A stretch of DNA of 64,000 nt from Candidatus Gastranaerophilales bacterium (GTDB lineage Bacteria > Cyanobacteriota > Vampirovibrionia > Gastranaerophilales > Gastranaerophilaceae). The position numbers and the translations under genes are program-made. Position 1 is the first letter of the stretch, and every line of letters begins with the position of its first letter. The notes under the pieces were generated by a model, which was given only the letters and a program-made list of their open reading frames with translations, did not search any database and had not been told where the DNA came from. Below, one piece after another: positions 1 through 6,963 of the stretch. The stretch covers positions 1 to 64,000 of the forward strand of contig CALUUN010000004.1 in assembly GCA_944323995.1 (NCBI GenBank). The letters are read 5' to 3'.

Positions 1-135
1 AACAGTAGTACGACACAAGGACAACGAAAGGGGCTAAAAGTATGATGAATAGTGGATTTCAGCCTAAATGGGGGGGGGTACTTCTTTAAGCTCTCACCGT
101 GCGGGTTTCGGGGTATTTTGGAGTAAAGGTTTTAC
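1..135 (+). repeat. 5' leader cassette of large prepilin gene, copy A
   Basis: This stretch matches 12672-12806 with only two mismatches (window positions 16 and 20). It covers the untranslated leader, the AAGGGG ribosome binding site, the tandem ATG-ATG at 42-47, the G tract and the N-terminal leader peptide. Beyond position 135 the two genes drift apart at synonymous sites even though the pilin helix they encode is nearly the same. The leader is therefore better conserved at DNA level than the coding part. I infer gene conversion or constraint on the DNA itself. The window begins here, so the promoter of this copy is not visible. Confidence 0.85.
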
Positions 136-1150
136 GCTTGCGGAGGTTTTAATTACCCTTGCAATAATCGGAATTGTCGCGGCACTAACAATCCCGACAC
201 TTGTGCAAAATTACCAAGAAAGAGCATGGAACACAGCATCACAGGTATTCCAGAGAAAACTCGGTGAAGCATTAAGGGTAATGAATGTCCAAGGAACCTT
301 GGCAGGTTATACAACAACAGAAGCATTTGTAGATGAATTATCTAAACATATTAAGATAACAAGAATATGTGATAACGATGATATTACAACATGCTTTTCT
401 GATACCGTAACCTGGGGTGATGAAGAAGTTGATATGTCTAAGATCAAAAAGGCAAAAAACTTTGGTGATGATAAAGTAGGCTGGGGTACAAATACAATAG
501 GCGTACAATTTGCAAATGGTGTAAATGGTGTAATTGCATATAATCCGTCCTGTACTCAAGACCCGTTTAGAAATGATGTTATTTCAATTGGTGAAAACGG
601 TATAGGAACAGATTGTTTGGCAATATTGTATGATGTGGATGGTTTTAAAAATCCAAATACAAATCAGAAGGATTTGAGAGGATTAAATGTAGAGTTAAGT
701 GATCCTTGTGCCATTGAATTATCTGACGGAACGTGTTTTTCTGAACCATTTCACCCTACACCTTTAACAACGGCAGAATGTGACCAATTAGTAGCGGATG
801 GTTATCCTATTAATAAATGTATTACTTACAACGATTATTGGGCAGGCGCGGTAAAAAAATGCTATGATATGGGTTATAGATTACCGAATGACAATGATTT
901 AAGAAAATTAGCCATGGAGATATATCAAGATGTAAATGGAAACTTCAGCGATAACAGATATAGCGACAAAGCGTATGAAATGGGTTTAATAAGTTCTGTT
1001 TCAACACTTACGTTTTGGCTATGGACAAATGAAGAGGATAGCAGTATAAATACCAACGCAATTTATCGCGTTTTCCACTACAAAGAAACATACAGATTAA
1101 GCGCAGGTAGGTATGATGGGCTTAGTCAGGCGGTGTGTGTAGTGAATTAG
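68..1150 (+). CDS. Large prepilin-like protein with C-type-lectin-like C-terminus, copy A
   Basis: The protein has a class III (prepilin peptidase) signal: after a leader of about 20 residues, the G/FTLAEV junction is followed by a hydrophobic helix (about residues 22-45) typical of type IV pilins and pseudopilins. The rest is a large extracytoplasmic domain. Near the end are NDYWAGAVKKC, RLPNDNDL and FWLWTNEE followed by a terminal AVCV, an order that resembles the DUF1566/FGE-like C-type-lectin fold. The open frame begins at ATG 68, but the better start is ATG 42, out of frame because of the G tract at 70-78. Unlike its paralogs at 12.7 and 48.6 kb, its 3' end is AT-rich and has no post-stop CCTCTCCC hairpin, so it does not look like an active DGR target. 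A normal terminator follows. The ligand and the pilus system are unknown. Confidence 0.8.
   Translation: MGGGTSLSSHRAGFGVFWSKGFTLAEVLITLAIIGIVAALTIPTLVQNYQERAWNTASQVFQRKLGEALRVMNVQGTLAGYTTTEAFVDELSKHIKITRICDNDDITTCFSDTVTWGDEEVDMSKIKKAKNFGDDKVGWGTNTIGVQFANGVNGVIAYNPSCTQDPFRNDVISIGENGIGTDCLAILYDVDGFKNPNTNQKDLRGLNVELSDPCAIELSDGTCFSEPFHPTPLTTAECDQLVADGYPINKCITYNDYWAGAVKKCYDMGYRLPNDNDLRKLAMEIYQDVNGNFSDNRYSDKAYEMGLISSVSTLTFWLWTNEEDSSINTNAIYRVFHYKETYRLSAGRYDGLSQAVCVVN
70..78 (+). repeat. Poly-G tract (9 G), putative phase-variation site, copy A
   Basis: Nine consecutive G residues lie 25 bases after the tandem ATG-ATG (42-47), which is preceded by AAGGGG. Read from that start, nine G give a 15-residue peptide ending at TAA 87-89. 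A tract of 7, 10 or 13 G would join this start to the prepilin frame (residues MMNSGFQPKWGGG, then TSLSSH). The only start in the prepilin frame is the ATG at 68, which abuts the tract and has no ribosome binding site. Slippage at G tracts of this length is a known basis of phase variation. That this copy is OFF is an inference from the assembled length. Confidence 0.75.
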
Positions 1151-1178
1151 GCTATTTATATTAAATCCGAAAATTTTT

Positions 1179-1202
1179 ATCCTCCGAAAGGAGGATTTTT
1201 TC
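1179..1202 (+). terminator. Intrinsic terminator after prepilin copy A
   Basis: A perfect 7-bp stem, ATCCTCC with GGAGGAT, encloses a GAAA tetraloop and is followed by a T run. It lies 28 bases after the stop codon of the prepilin gene and separates it from the next gene. Confidence 0.85.
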
Positions 1203-1321
1203 TTATTTTGGCTATATATCTTTTAATATATGCCGTATAATTTTTATAGATTATATTGACTTTTTCAAAATAATCATTAAACAGGTAAAAGGTAGTAAGT
1301 AAATAATAGGAGACCACACAT

Positions 1322-2581
1322 ATGGGTATGGCAGCATCACAGGCAAGATATTTAGGCTTGACCGCAAGAAAAACAAACGTAGAATATGAAGGACAGCAGG
1401 TAAACCAGGCTCGTACAGCTCTGGCAAATCAGAGTGCGAACTTGTTTAACCAGCTTTTAACACTGGAAGTTCCGACACCTCCGAGTACAACTGATTACAC
1501 AACTCTTCAATACTCTTATCAGGACGGTACTTACGCGGAAGCCATTACCGATATGAGTCAGTTAATCGACGATCCGGACGGTTACAATTATCTTGTAACC
1601 CACTACCACTATTCTGATATTTATACAGGTGTGGAAACCAAACGTCCGAATCCGCAGGTTATACTTGATACAACTTCCGTACGCAATGTTGTTGCACGCG
1701 GTAATGTTACACGGGATCAAGGTACGGGTGTTTATACAATTAACGGTTTTGAAGCCTCTAAATATGACCCGTTTAATGTTGAACAAAAACAGAACTACGA
1801 CAGAATCTTGAAAGATTACCCCGAACTTGCCGACGTGGATCCTGCTGATATTTATATGTATACTGATGACGATAACATAATGCATTTTGCAACAAAATCG
1901 GATCTTGATGCCGCAATTGCAGGTACTGCCGATGCCCGTGAATATCACATTGAAAGCGGTGTCCCGACTTATGTTGGTAACAGCGAGCTTTCACAGTACG
2001 ACCCGAATGATCCGATACAAAAAGCGGCTTATGACCAGATTAAAAAAGAATTTCCGGATTCTGCATTTGCTCAGGCCGCAGAAGACCAGATTTATACGTA
2101 TGAATATCAGGGCAGAACCTATTTTGCATGCGCGGATGATTTGAGAACTGCAGCAATCAGTGCTACTGATCCTACAAGACCTACCGAAAACCAGTCACCG
2201 CTGATGCAGTATTACGCAGAAGATATTAAAACAAAAATTGAACGTCAGGAAAGAGCTTTTGTTGATGTTGATGAACAGGGACGTCCTTACAGCATCAGAT
2301 ACGAAAATTCAACCGCAACTTTCCCGCTTAATACGGAAACAATTACCGATGAAGATGCTTATAACGATGCCATGAACCAGTATAACTACGATATGGCCGT
2401 TTATGAACAGGAAATCCAGAATATCAACGCTCAGACAGAACAGATTCAACAGCAGGACAGAACGCTTGAATTAAGACTCCGTCAGCTTGATACAGAACAG
2501 GAAGCACTTCAAACAGAGATGGAAGCAGTTAAGAAAGTTATTGAAAAGAACATTGAATCTACTTTCAAAACTTTTGAATAA
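1322..2581 (+). CDS. Lineage-specific protein with N-terminal ASQARYLGLTARK motif and C-terminal coiled coil
   Basis: I do not recognise a characterised family. The 419-residue protein has no signal peptide or membrane segment. Its N-terminus (residues 5-45: ASQARYLGLTARK, then VEYEGQQVNQ) is followed by an acidic, tyrosine-rich middle. Two repeats there contain SKYDPFNVEQKQNYD and SQYDPNDPIQKAAYD (about residues 145-160 and 222-237). The last 60 residues form a glutamine-rich coiled coil ending STFKTFE. A GGAGA ribosome binding site precedes the ATG. Start and end resemble the 108-residue product at 3870-4196 (SIQYTFKY end), so the two may be long and short members of one family. Position upstream of flagellar genes is suggestive of an export-related role, but nothing proves it. 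Confidence 0.75.
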   Translation: MGMAASQARYLGLTARKTNVEYEGQQVNQARTALANQSANLFNQLLTLEVPTPPSTTDYTTLQYSYQDGTYAEAITDMSQLIDDPDGYNYLVTHYHYSDIYTGVETKRPNPQVILDTTSVRNVVARGNVTRDQGTGVYTINGFEASKYDPFNVEQKQNYDRILKDYPELADVDPADIYMYTDDDNIMHFATKSDLDAAIAGTADAREYHIESGVPTYVGNSELSQYDPNDPIQKAAYDQIKKEFPDSAFAQAAEDQIYTYEYQGRTYFACADDLRTAAISATDPTRPTENQSPLMQYYAEDIKTKIERQERAFVDVDEQGRPYSIRYENSTATFPLNTETITDEDAYNDAMNQYNYDMAVYEQEIQNINAQTEQIQQQDRTLELRLRQLDTEQEALQTEMEAVKKVIEKNIESTFKTFE

Positions 2582-2599
2582 TGATTAAGAGGTTAAAAG

Positions 2600-3412
2600 A
2601 TGTCTTACAAAAACGATAGTTATCTTGTAATAGCAAACAAATTCAGTTCCGCAGGCTCGGATGCCAAGGCACAGCTGTTTGAAACTTACGACAAATTGCG
2701 TGATTTGACGGTTTCCGGAAGCGGCATGGGAACGGGGTTTGAAGCAACCGGCGGGTTTTTATATAACCTCGCAAGCCTTTTTGCTCCTTCATCGTTTGCT
2801 ACCGTTTTCGGGGCATCAGAATCAATGAGTATTCCCGGCACCTCATATTATTCAAATATGACAAGCGGCTCAGCTTACGGCTTAAATTCGTTGTATAACT
2901 ATTCAGGTTTTCCGAGCGGAGCAGCTCCTGTTTCATGGGGGCTCAGCGGATATTCTACCGGCGGTGCCGCAAGTATCACCGGCTGGGGTTCAGATAGCGG
3001 AGTCGCAACAGGTTTTGCCTCAAGCATGGGCGGTTTAGCCGACGTTGCAAGTGCCGCAGCATACGGCGTAGGCGGCGCAAGCGGGTTCGGTATAGGCAAA
3101 AATATCGTTCTTCCCCTTGCAAGCTGTATCTCCGGCTGGGGCGGTATCATGCAGGCTGCAGCGCCTTATTTGGGTGAATACGGACTTCCCGCTCTTGTTA
3201 TGGGTAACCTTATGCAGGGAACCACTTCCGCTGCTCTTGCCGCTTATCAAAACATTACAGGCAATATTACCGCTAACGCTGATACAATTCTTTCAAATAA
3301 AGTACGAAATATTGAAACTGTATGCAAAATGCTTGATACGCAGGGTGATGTCGTTAAAAAGATGCTTAAAGAATCCATCGAAGGCGACAGCAAAGCTATC
3401 CAGAATTTATAA
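2600..3412 (+). CDS. Hypothetical Gly/Ser/Ala-rich protein
   Basis: A 270-residue protein of unknown function begins 18 bases after the preceding gene with an AAGAGG ribosome binding site, so the two are probably cotranscribed. Residues 30-215 are unusually rich in glycine, serine, alanine and tyrosine, with several weakly hydrophobic stretches but no clear signal peptide. The last 50 residues are charged and probably helical. The composition recalls secreted or translocator-like proteins. That is only an impression, and no domain could be named. Confidence 0.65.
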   Translation: MSYKNDSYLVIANKFSSAGSDAKAQLFETYDKLRDLTVSGSGMGTGFEATGGFLYNLASLFAPSSFATVFGASESMSIPGTSYYSNMTSGSAYGLNSLYNYSGFPSGAAPVSWGLSGYSTGGAASITGWGSDSGVATGFASSMGGLADVASAAAYGVGGASGFGIGKNIVLPLASCISGWGGIMQAAAPYLGEYGLPALVMGNLMQGTTSAALAAYQNITGNITANADTILSNKVRNIETVCKMLDTQGDVVKKMLKESIEGDSKAIQNL

Positions 3413-3438
3413 TTAAAGTTTTTCAATTTTTTGCCGTA

Positions 3439-3444
3439 TAATAT
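3439..3444 (+). promoter_or_regulatory. Putative -10 element and 140-base leader before 3586 gene
   Basis: The -10 hexamer TATAAT occurs in the context TTTTTTGCCGTATAAT. The same GCCGTATAAT context appears upstream of the 1322 gene (1232-1241). No good -35 is visible. The following leader of about 140 bases contains TTTAGAC (near 3478) and GTCTAAA (near 3563), which could pair over a long distance. No known riboswitch class was recognised. Confidence 0.35.
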
Positions 3445-3585
3445 TTTAAGGAAGGTTACTGCCTTCTGTCTGGTACATTTAGACTTGCAATGATTAAGAC
3501 ATGTTACAAAGATTTACAATTCATGGCAATTATTAACGGTAACAGGTTTTTATATACATGTAGGTCTAAAGTGTAAAGGAGTAAT

Positions 3586-3858
3586 ATGCTTCGAGAAACT
3601 TTAGAGATGAATATAAAAAGATTGATAGATTTCTTGATATATTCAAAAAACTTCCTGATAAGAAAAAATCCGGTCAAATCATTGAAAAACTCAATAATTG
3701 ACGGATTAAAAGATTTTCTGACAATGAAAAAAAAGCTGAAAATGGCGCAGTACAGATTGAATTATCACCGCCATCAGCTTCATAAGATGGAACAATTGAT
3801 TGCGGAAAATAACGAACACAACTTCTTAAAAGGAAAAAATCTCAACGAAACCAGATAG
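3586..3858 (+). CDS. Small basic hypothetical protein
   Basis: A 90-residue, strongly basic protein with predicted helix or coiled coil in its second half (MKKKLKMAQYRLNYHRHQ region). The start is supported by AAAGGAG six bases before the ATG. It lies 11 bases upstream of the 3870 gene, so the pair is probably one transcript. No family recognised. It could be a small chaperone or structural partner of the neighbouring coiled-coil proteins, but this is only context. Confidence 0.6.
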   Translation: MLRETLEMNIKRLIDFLIYSKNFLIRKNPVKSLKNSIIDGLKDFLTMKKKLKMAQYRLNYHRHQLHKMEQLIAENNEHNFLKGKNLNETR

Positions 3859-3869
3859 AAGGAAGAAAA

Positions 3870-4196
3870 ATGGGATTAATTAATTCAACAATCAGATTGA
3901 ATATGCTCTGGGCACAGAAGCTGGATTTGGAATATAAAATTCAGTTAATCACCCAGTCCCAGATGAATCTGGCTCAATCGGTCAGTGACCTGCTGCAGGT
4001 CGGAACCGATTATACAGACCCTGATTCTCCCATGGCAAAAATGCTTGCACAGCGGCAGGCAAGGCTGAAAGTTCTTGAGCAGAGATTAATTCAGCAGATG
4101 AACCAGTACAAAGCCCGTCTTGATATGGTAACGACAGAAATTGAATCCTGCACGGCAATGCGTGACAAGAGCATTCAATATACGTTTAAATATTAG
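3870..4196 (+). CDS. Short coiled-coil protein related to the 1322 gene product
   Basis: The 108-residue protein starts MGLINSTIRLNMLWAQKLDLEY and ends in a coiled coil closing with SIQYTFKY. The pattern of the first 40 residues and the terminal TFK motif resemble those of the 419-residue product at 1322-2581, with the middle domain absent. A GAAGGAAG ribosome binding site supports the start. Its 3' end overlaps the convergent 4186-4848 gene by 11 bases. Function unknown. The small size and helical character would suit a chaperone or secretion-related factor, which is inference only. Confidence 0.65.
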   Translation: MGLINSTIRLNMLWAQKLDLEYKIQLITQSQMNLAQSVSDLLQVGTDYTDPDSPMAKMLAQRQARLKVLEQRLIQQMNQYKARLDMVTTEIESCTAMRDKSIQYTFKY

Positions 4197-4848
4197 TTTG
4201 AACAAACAGGCTTATAATATCGTTTAAAGCGGCATATTGTCTTTGATACTTCTGCGCTTGTTTTTCCAAAATGCCTATTTGTTTTTTATATTCCGTAATT
4301 GAAGCCTGACATTCGCGGGAAGAGTTGTTCAAACCTTCCTGAACCTGTTGGGCTTCCTGCAAAACACTTTTCATTGAAATTCCGAGTGCTTCCATTGTTT
4401 GTTTAATGATTAAAGCACCGGTTTGTTTTGTAACCCCTGCCGGCAGTTTTGTAATCAATTGCTTCAAAACCGCTACGTTAGACGGAATTTCAAAATCATC
4501 CAGATCGGATGTTACAATTTGCGGGCGGATATTAATTTGCGGAGCCGGCTGCTCTGCAGGTTGCGTGAACACAGGCTGCGGCTCGGTGAATACCGGCTGC
4601 GGTTCAGTGAATGCCGGAGCGGGCTGTTCATTGAATATATCTTCATCATCAAAGTCGATATCATCCTGAACGGGGTCTTGCTGAATATTTTGCTGCTCAT
4701 CCGCATTATGGTTATAATCCTGCATATCCATATCAAAATCGTTTTCTTCCGCGCTTGTATCCATTGGAGTAATTTCTATATCGGACTGCATTTTAAGTGC
4801 TTCAACAATTTTTTTGCCAACGCCTTCAGTCATTCTGTTATTAGCCAT
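4186..4848 (-). CDS. Acidic hypothetical protein with Pro-rich repeats and C-terminal helical domain
   Basis: A 220-residue protein of unknown function. Residues 1-75 are acidic and low complexity. About residues 77-100 carry tandem repeats of FTEPQPV and FTQPAEQ. Residues 120-215 form a compact helical domain containing KLPAGVTKQTGALIIKQTME and a terminal coiled coil. There is no signal peptide or membrane segment. A GAGAGGAAAAT ribosome binding site precedes the ATG. The layout of disordered acidic linker plus conserved helical domain suggests a cytoplasmic adaptor. It is transcribed towards the 3870 gene and overlaps it by 11 bases. Confidence 0.7.
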   Translation of the reverse strand: MANNRMTEGVGKKIVEALKMQSDIEITPMDTSAEENDFDMDMQDYNHNADEQQNIQQDPVQDDIDFDDEDIFNEQPAPAFTEPQPVFTEPQPVFTQPAEQPAPQINIRPQIVTSDLDDFEIPSNVAVLKQLITKLPAGVTKQTGALIIKQTMEALGISMKSVLQEAQQVQEGLNNSSRECQASITEYKKQIGILEKQAQKYQRQYAALNDIISLFVQTNI

Positions 4849-4999
4849 ATTTTCCTCTCAAATTAATATCTGAACACGCTTAATTGTAATTAAAACAAAA
4901 AAATAATTCAAGAAAATTACTCCTTAGTCTTAATAATATGAAATGTAATTGATACAATTAACTTTTTATGTTATTATAATTACGGTTTTGAGGGCTGAG

Positions 5000-5932
5000 A
5001 TGAAAGAGTACAAATTTGACATAATCAAAGAATTAAAATACGGAGAAAATCCTCATCAGAAAGCATGTTTGTGCACCGGCGAGGAGATGGCCGATTATGA
5101 AGTTTTATTTGACAAAGAATTGAGTTATGACAATATTCTTAATTTGTATGAGATAACCCGTATTCTCGGGGAATTTTATGATGTACCGGCCGTTGCAATC
5201 ATGAAGCATGCTTCTTGCTGCGGAGTTGCACTCGGGCGTGATATAGAAGATGCTTATAACAAAGCCTTTGACTGTGATCCTGTGAGTGCGTTTTACGGAA
5301 CAATCGGGTTTTCTCGCGAACTTGATTACGAAACTGCCAAACACGTAAATTCAATGGGCGTTAAGGCCATTATTGCACCTGACTTTCACCCGAAAGTAAT
5401 TGACCTTATTAAAGATAATCCCAGCTTAAAACTTGTCAAACTGAATACACCGTTAAAAGATTTACGCTCAATGTGCTCGGAAGAAATAAAGATAACTCCT
5501 TTCGGCGTGTTGATTCAGGATAAAAATAACAGCGAACTTGATAAAGATTTGTTCAAAGTTGTGACAAAAACAAAACCCACGACAGAACAGATTGAAGATG
5601 CAATTTTTGCATGGAAAGTTATAAAACATGCAAGCACAGATTCTGCGGTTGTTGTAAAAGATTTTGCAACCCTCGGGATAGCTAAAAACGAAACAAATTC
5701 GGCCGCCGCAATAGATTCTGCGTTGAAAATAGCATGTGACCGTTCAAAAGACGCAATTATTGCAACCGACGGAATAATTTATTCTCAAGATGCTATTTAT
5801 GCAGCCGTTCAGGGACGGGTTTCCATGATAATTCAGCCCGGCGGTTCGCATAAGGACGAAGATATAATCAATCTTGCGGACAGATACGGTATCGCAATGA
5901 TTATGACAGGAATAAGAAATCACAAATACTAG
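5000..5932 (+). CDS. Single-domain AICAR transformylase-like (PurH C-domain) protein
   Basis: The 310-residue protein corresponds to the AICAR formyltransferase half of PurH and lacks the IMP cyclohydrolase domain. Family signatures visible are KYGENPHQ near the start, LSYDNILNLYE, the Lys-His pair in KHASCCG (normally KHxNPCG), DPVSAF, and IIQPGGS followed by GIAMIMTG at the end. The usual GxGQxSR signature reads GIAKNETNS here, so an active-site region is altered and activity is uncertain. I chose ATG 5000 because it follows GAGGG and begins where the homology begins; an upstream in-frame start at 4949 would add an unrelated leader. The dCMP deaminase gene follows after 7 bases, so the two form a nucleotide-metabolism operon. 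Confidence 0.8.
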   Translation: MKEYKFDIIKELKYGENPHQKACLCTGEEMADYEVLFDKELSYDNILNLYEITRILGEFYDVPAVAIMKHASCCGVALGRDIEDAYNKAFDCDPVSAFYGTIGFSRELDYETAKHVNSMGVKAIIAPDFHPKVIDLIKDNPSLKLVKLNTPLKDLRSMCSEEIKITPFGVLIQDKNNSELDKDLFKVVTKTKPTTEQIEDAIFAWKVIKHASTDSAVVVKDFATLGIAKNETNSAAAIDSALKIACDRSKDAIIATDGIIYSQDAIYAAVQGRVSMIIQPGGSHKDEDIINLADRYGIAMIMTGIRNHKY

Positions 5933-5939
5933 AGGGAAT

Positions 5940-6386
5940 ATGGAAATAAAAGCCTGGGATGATTATTTTTTAGATCTTGCAAAAACTTGTGCAAGCCGCT
6001 CAAATTGTTTAAGAGCGCAGGTCGGAGCGGTTATTGTCGGCGAGGATAAGAAAATTAAAGCAACGGGTTACAACGGAACCCCGTCAAAAGTTGAATCCTG
6101 TTTTGAGCGCGGCGAATGCTACAGAATAAAAAATAATATCCCATCAGGTACGCGTTATGAAACCTGCCGCTCAATTCATGCGGAACAAAATGCTATTATT
6201 CAGGCAGGTCAGGACAGGTGCAAAGACGCTACAATGTACATCTGGGGACATAATTTTATATGTATTTTGTGCAAAAGATTTATTGTTCAGTCCGGAATTA
6301 AAAACTGTGTTCTGAAAAAAGACGAAAACTCTCCGATAGTAAGAGTTTCTGTTGAAGATATAAGACGCGAACTCAACGCACAATAA
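5940..6386 (+). CDS. dCMP deaminase family protein
   Basis: A 148-residue zinc-dependent deaminase of the ComEB/dCMP deaminase type, which converts dCMP to dUMP for thymidylate synthesis. The zinc and catalytic motif HAEQNAI (about residue 80) and the second zinc motif CILC (about residues 117-120) are present. The N-terminal CASRSNCLRAQVGAVIV and TGYNGTP are typical. It follows the AICAR transformylase-like gene by 7 bases with AGAGGG as ribosome binding site, and so is probably in its operon. Confidence 0.9.
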   Translation: MEIKAWDDYFLDLAKTCASRSNCLRAQVGAVIVGEDKKIKATGYNGTPSKVESCFERGECYRIKNNIPSGTRYETCRSIHAEQNAIIQAGQDRCKDATMYIWGHNFICILCKRFIVQSGIKNCVLKKDENSPIVRVSVEDIRRELNAQ

Positions 6387-6529
6387 AGTTATCAGATATT
6401 TTTGCAAAATGCGGTTTTGTTTTGCCCGTCCCGATTAATAAAGATTTTGTTTACTTTTTTATGAAAATCATTAAATAAATTGTATGAAATCAGGTATTTT
6501 GTCTACATAAAACAGATGATTTATGCCTG

Positions 6530-6553
6530 ATATGTTAAACATATTTGTATAAT
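6530..6553 (+). promoter_or_regulatory. Palindrome and -10 element upstream of fliE
   Basis: The inverted repeat ATATGTT-A-AACATAT (6530-6544) lies just upstream of TATAAT (6548-6553), about 34 bases before the fliE start. The palindrome occupies the position of a promoter -35/spacer, as an operator or activator site would. No good -35 hexamer is visible. The rest of the 200-base gap from 6387 shows nothing else I can name. Confidence 0.4.
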
Positions 6554-6586
6554 TTACGATAAAATATAGAAAGAAAGGCAGGGCAA

Positions 6587-6931
6587 ATGTACAACAGTTT
6601 TTATCCGCATTATGACTTGGCAGGGAGAATCCAGCACACAAAGCTGGATACAGGGTTATCAACCGGAATGCCTCCGGCAAGAATGAGCAGGGTAGAGGCT
6701 GCCGGCACGCCTGATTTCAAGCAGGTTATGTCGGGTCTTGTCGAAAACTTCAACGCTGAACTGAATGAACCGGACAATTTGCTTAAAGATGCCATGTCAG
6801 GAAACGGCAACGTCGATATTCACGATGTTATGACCGCAATGGCCAAATCCGAAATAAGCGTTAACGTGGCAACGCAAATGGTAGGAAAAGTCATACAGGC
6901 GTATGACAGAATTATGCAGATTCAGGTGTAA
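6587..6931 (+). CDS. fliE: Flagellar hook-basal body protein FliE
   Basis: A 114-residue protein whose last 75 residues match FliE: a predicted helix (FKQVMSGLVENFNAELNE) and the conserved tail with NVDIHDVMTAMAKSEISVNV and a terminal IQAYDRIMQIQV. FliE links the MS ring to the rod and is exported by the flagellar type III system. GAAAGGCAGGG precedes the ATG. It is the first gene of the cluster fliE-fliF-fliG-like-fliH-flhA. Confidence 0.92.
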   Translation: MYNSFYPHYDLAGRIQHTKLDTGLSTGMPPARMSRVEAAGTPDFKQVMSGLVENFNAELNEPDNLLKDAMSGNGNVDIHDVMTAMAKSEISVNVATQMVGKVIQAYDRIMQIQV

Positions 6932-6963
6932 AATAATAATGTTAGTTAAATAGTGGGACGGAA

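Noticed and set aside
68-1150. Prepilin copy A as a third DGR target
   Set aside because: Its 3' end is AT-rich, shows no link to the other two in the last codons, lacks the hairpin and is followed by an ordinary terminator.
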